A stretch of DNA of 8,611 nt from Fen-1258 sp027348115 (GTDB taxonomy: Bacteria > Bacteroidota > Ignavibacteria > Ignavibacteriales > Melioribacteraceae), in assembly GCA_027348115.1 (NCBI GenBank), contig DAIEQA010000010.1:1-8611 (forward strand), written 5' to 3'. Below the pieces are notes generated by a model that saw only the letters and a program-made list of their open reading frames with translations, made no database searches and had not been told where the DNA came from. This document shows positions 6,159-8,611 of this stretch, in pieces. How positions within the stretch are numbered: position 1 is the first letter of the stretch; each line of letters starts with the position of its first letter. The position numbers were made by a program, and so were the translations under genes.

Positions 6159-7643
6159 ATGTTAAGCATTGGTTATGACATCGGAAGCAGTTCAATAAAG
6201 GCGGCCATAATTAACGTTGAAAACGGAAAAATGGTTGCCGGCGGTTTTTATCCTAAAGAGGAAATGAAAATTAACTCTCCTTATGTTGGATGGGCCGAAC
6301 AGGATCCGGAAACATGGTGGGAGTATGTGAAATTATTAACTCGAAAACTTCTATCTGAAAATCACATTGACGGCAAAGAGATCAAGAGCATTGGAATCTC
6401 TTACCAGATGCACGGACTTGTTCTTGTTGATAAGAATCAAAGTGTAATTCGTCCTTCGATTATTTGGTGCGATAGCCGTGCCGTTGAAATTGGCAATATC
6501 GCATTTGATAAAATCGGCGGCGAAAGATGTTTAAGTCATCTGTTAAATTCTCCCGGCAACTTTACGGCTTCTAAACTTAGATGGGTTAAGGAAAATGAGC
6601 CGGGGAATTACAAAAAAATATTTAAGTGGATGCTTCCCGGCGATTTCATTGCGATGAAATTATCCGGGGAGGTTGTGTCAACCGTTTCCGGTTTGTCGGA
6701 AGGTATTTTTTGGGATTTTAAAGAAAAGAATATTTCGAAGGATGTACTTAGCAATTATGAAATCGATAGCTCCTTAATGCCCAATATTAAACCAACATTC
6801 GGCGAACAAGGACGCTTAACAAAATCGGCAGCTGCCGAATTAGGTTTCAATGAAGGAATAGTAATCTCTTATCGAGCAGGAGATCAACCTAACAATGCAT
6901 TTTCTCTCGACGTCTTGAACCCTGGAGAGATTGCAGCGACGGCCGGCACTTCAGGTGTTGTTTACGGTGTTATCGATAAGGTGAATTACGATCCTAAATC
7001 AAGGGTCAATACTTTTATTCATGTTAATAACGATAATGAAAATAATCGGCTTGGTGTTCTGCTTTGTATCAATGGAACTGGAATTCTCAATTCATGGATA
7101 AGGAAAAACTTTGCTTCCGATTTATCTTATGATGGGATGAATTCCCTCGCTGGAAAAGTGAGCATTGGTTCGGACGGCGTTTCAATTTTACCGTTTGGTA
7201 ACGGAGCCGAACGTGTTTTGGAAAATCAAAACATAGGATGCCAAATAAACGATCTTGATTTTAACCGGCATACTAAGGCGCATGTTTTAAGGGCGGCGCA
7301 AGAAGGAATTGCGTTTTCGTTTAAGTACGGCGTAGATATAATGAAAGAGATGGGCTTAGAGATTCAAGTAATACGGGCCGGCAAAGCAAATATGTTTTTG
7401 AGCAGTATATTCTCTCAGACGCTTTCCAATATAACCGGCGCGTCCATAGAATTGTATGATACCGATGGAGCTCAAGGAGCCGCCCGAGGCGCTGCGTACG
7501 GTGCGGGGTTTTACGGATCATTTAAGGAAGCTTTCCAATCGTTGAACAAAGTCGGCGAGATTAATTGCATCGATAAAGAAAAAGAATCAAGCATATCTGC
7601 ATATAACTTGTGGCTTTCAAAATTAAAATTATTTCTAAAATAA
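6159..7643 (+). CDS. xylB: Xylulokinase (FGGY family)
   Basis: This cytoplasmic kinase phosphorylates D-xylulose with ATP to D-xylulose 5-phosphate, feeding the pentose phosphate pathway. At 494 residues it is of normal FGGY length with two actin-like domains. Visible landmarks are the N-terminal phosphate loop GYDIGSSSIKAAI with D7, the xylulokinase-typical YQMHGLVLVD with MHG at 84-86, IIWCDSRA, the catalytic base D242 in the AGDQPNNA segment (the aspartate equivalent to D233 of E. coli XylB by recalled alignment), the AATAGTSGVVYG adenosine-site region, and a C-terminal DGAQGAARGAAYGAG stretch. GGAG at 6148-6151 sits seven bases before the ATG. The gene lies 14 nt after the symporter and 15 nt before xylA, so co-transcription is very likely. 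The AGDQPNNA form differs slightly from the usual GGDQ-AAA pattern but keeps the aspartate. Neighbouring xylA makes xylulose a safer substrate than ribulose. Confidence 0.95.
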   Translation: MLSIGYDIGSSSIKAAIINVENGKMVAGGFYPKEEMKINSPYVGWAEQDPETWWEYVKLLTRKLLSENHIDGKEIKSIGISYQMHGLVLVDKNQSVIRPSIIWCDSRAVEIGNIAFDKIGGERCLSHLLNSPGNFTASKLRWVKENEPGNYKKIFKWMLPGDFIAMKLSGEVVSTVSGLSEGIFWDFKEKNISKDVLSNYEIDSSLMPNIKPTFGEQGRLTKSAAAELGFNEGIVISYRAGDQPNNAFSLDVLNPGEIAATAGTSGVVYGVIDKVNYDPKSRVNTFIHVNNDNENNRLGVLLCINGTGILNSWIRKNFASDLSYDGMNSLAGKVSIGSDGVSILPFGNGAERVLENQNIGCQINDLDFNRHTKAHVLRAAQEGIAFSFKYGVDIMKEMGLEIQVIRAGKANMFLSSIFSQTLSNITGASIELYDTDGAQGAARGAAYGAGFYGSFKEAFQSLNKVGEINCIDKEKESSISAYNLWLSKLKLFLK

Positions 7644-7658
7644 ATTGGTAGGAAAAAA

Positions 7659-8611
7659 ATGGAATACTTAGTAGGCAGTAAAGAATATTTTACCGGAATA
7701 GGTAAAATCAAATATGAAGGCAAGGATTCTAAAAATCCTTTGTCCTTTAGGTGGTATGATGAAAACAAAATTGTTTTCGGCAAATCGATGAAAGAATATT
7801 TTAGGTTTGCAGCCGCTTACTGGCACAGCTTCTGCGGAACCGGCGGCGATCCATTCGGCCCCGGTACAAAAGATCTTCCGTGGAATCATGAAGCCGACCC
7901 GATTTCCCGCGGCAAAGCAAAAATGGATGCAGCTTTTGAATTTATTACAAAGATGAGCATTCCTTATTACTGCTTTCATGATATCGACGCAATGGAGGAA
8001 GCGGATTCAATTTTAGAATTCGATAAAAGATTTGAGGCAATTGTAGAATATGCGAAGGAAAAACAAAAAACTTCCGGCGTTAAATTACTCTGGGGAACTT
8101 CAAATTTGTTTTCTCACAAGCGTTATATGAACGGCGCAGCTACAAATCCGGACTTCAAAGTTGTGGCTCATGCAGCGTCGCAAGTAAAACGCGCGCTTGA
8201 TGCCACGATCGAATTAGGCGGCGATAATTATGTTTTCTGGGGCGGAAGGGAAGGTTATATGTCTCTTCTTAACACGAATATGAAAAGAGAGAAAGAACAT
8301 ATGGCCATGTTCCTTTCTTTAGCAAGAGACTACGCGAGGAAGAATGGATTTAAAGGAGTATTCTTAATTGAGCCCAAGCCGATGGAACCTTCAAAGCATC
8401 AGTATGATTATGATACCGAAACGGTTATCGGATTCCTTCGTAATTACGGATTGGATAAAGATTTCAAATTGAACATAGAAGTAAATCATGCAACTTTGGC
8501 AGGCCACACCTTCCAACATGAAATTCAATGTGCCGTTGATGCCGGAATGTTCGGCAGCATAGATGCGAATCGCGGGGATAATCAAAACGGTTGGGATACC
8601 GATCAATTCCC
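7659..8611 (+). CDS. xylA: D-xylose isomerase, partial (3' end beyond window)
   Basis: It interconverts D-xylose and D-xylulose with divalent metal ions in the cytoplasm. The frame is open from ATG 7659 to the window edge, giving 317 codons of an enzyme usually about 440 long. The N-terminal extension (KIKYEGKDSKNPLSFRWY) marks it as the longer class II type. Active-site residues are all present: H107 and D110 in YYCFHDID, E238 and K240 in EPKPMEPSKHQYD, E274 and H277 in EVNHATLAGHTF, D302 in DANRGD, and D313/D315 in GWDTDQFP right at the edge. Their offset from the E. coli XylA numbering is a constant six. AGGA at 7650-7653 lies five bases upstream of the start. Third gene of the operon, 15 nt after xylB. 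Further operon genes may follow outside the window. Confidence 0.97.
   Translation, partial: MEYLVGSKEYFTGIGKIKYEGKDSKNPLSFRWYDENKIVFGKSMKEYFRFAAAYWHSFCGTGGDPFGPGTKDLPWNHEADPISRGKAKMDAAFEFITKMSIPYYCFHDIDAMEEADSILEFDKRFEAIVEYAKEKQKTSGVKLLWGTSNLFSHKRYMNGAATNPDFKVVAHAASQVKRALDATIELGGDNYVFWGGREGYMSLLNTNMKREKEHMAMFLSLARDYARKNGFKGVFLIEPKPMEPSKHQYDYDTETVIGFLRNYGLDKDFKLNIEVNHATLAGHTFQHEIQCAVDAGMFGSIDANRGDNQNGWDTDQF

Noticed and set aside
7821..7835. TGGCACAGCTTCTGC, which resembles a sigma-54 -24/-12 promoter
   Set aside because: It lies inside xylA in the conserved YWHSFCG-type codons, the -12 half is imperfect, and no gene start lies just downstream.
7668..7979. 103-residue minus-strand open frame opposite the start of xylA
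   Set aside because: It is a shadow of a well-conserved enzyme gene, without recognisable domain or its own ribosome binding site.

Overview
The window looks like a chromosomal segment of a Bacteroidota/Chlorobiota-related bacterium, most plausibly of the Ignavibacteria type. This is an inference. It rests on a type IX secretion C-terminal domain starting with an ELYQNYPNPFNPAT-type motif at the end of the 1656-3668 gene, on a Nudix-type sugar regulator of the kind known from Bacteroidota, and on a moderately AT-rich composition with AT-rich spacers. No insertion sequence, CRISPR array, tRNA, rRNA or phage gene is visible. All genes are intact except the two cut by the window edges.

Left part (1-1568): the last 32 codons of a probable sensor histidine kinase are followed 14 nt later by a complete NtrC-type response regulator (REC, sigma-54 AAA+ with GAFTGA, Fis-type HTH). 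They form a likely two-component pair. The target genes cannot be seen: none of the spacers in the window holds a convincing -24/-12 promoter. The 87-nt spacer 1569-1655 shows no clear terminator or promoter.

Middle (1656-3668): a 670-residue DUF362 protein with three N-terminal membrane segments and, unexpectedly, a C-terminal type IX secretion sorting domain. It converges on the next gene with a single base between the two stop codons.

Right part (3670-8611): a D-xylose catabolic locus. A minus-strand NrtR-family regulator, with a Nudix box that has lost its catalytic acidic residues, is divergent from a plus-strand operon. The operon order is SGLT-like sodium/sugar symporter, xylulokinase, xylose isomerase (cut by the window end at about residue 317). 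The genes are 14-15 nt apart, each with a good Shine-Dalgarno sequence. The isomerase converts xylose to xylulose, the kinase makes xylulose 5-phosphate for the pentose phosphate pathway, and the symporter supplies the sugar. The divergent spacer (4360-4518) carries two copies of a 15-bp palindromic motif, GTGTANTNNGNACAC, that look like the operators through which the regulator controls the operon and perhaps itself.

The most useful observations are this operator pair, the catalytically dead Nudix regulator, and the odd 3-TM/DUF362/T9SS architecture. I see no wholly new system: most of the window is recognisable metabolism and regulation.
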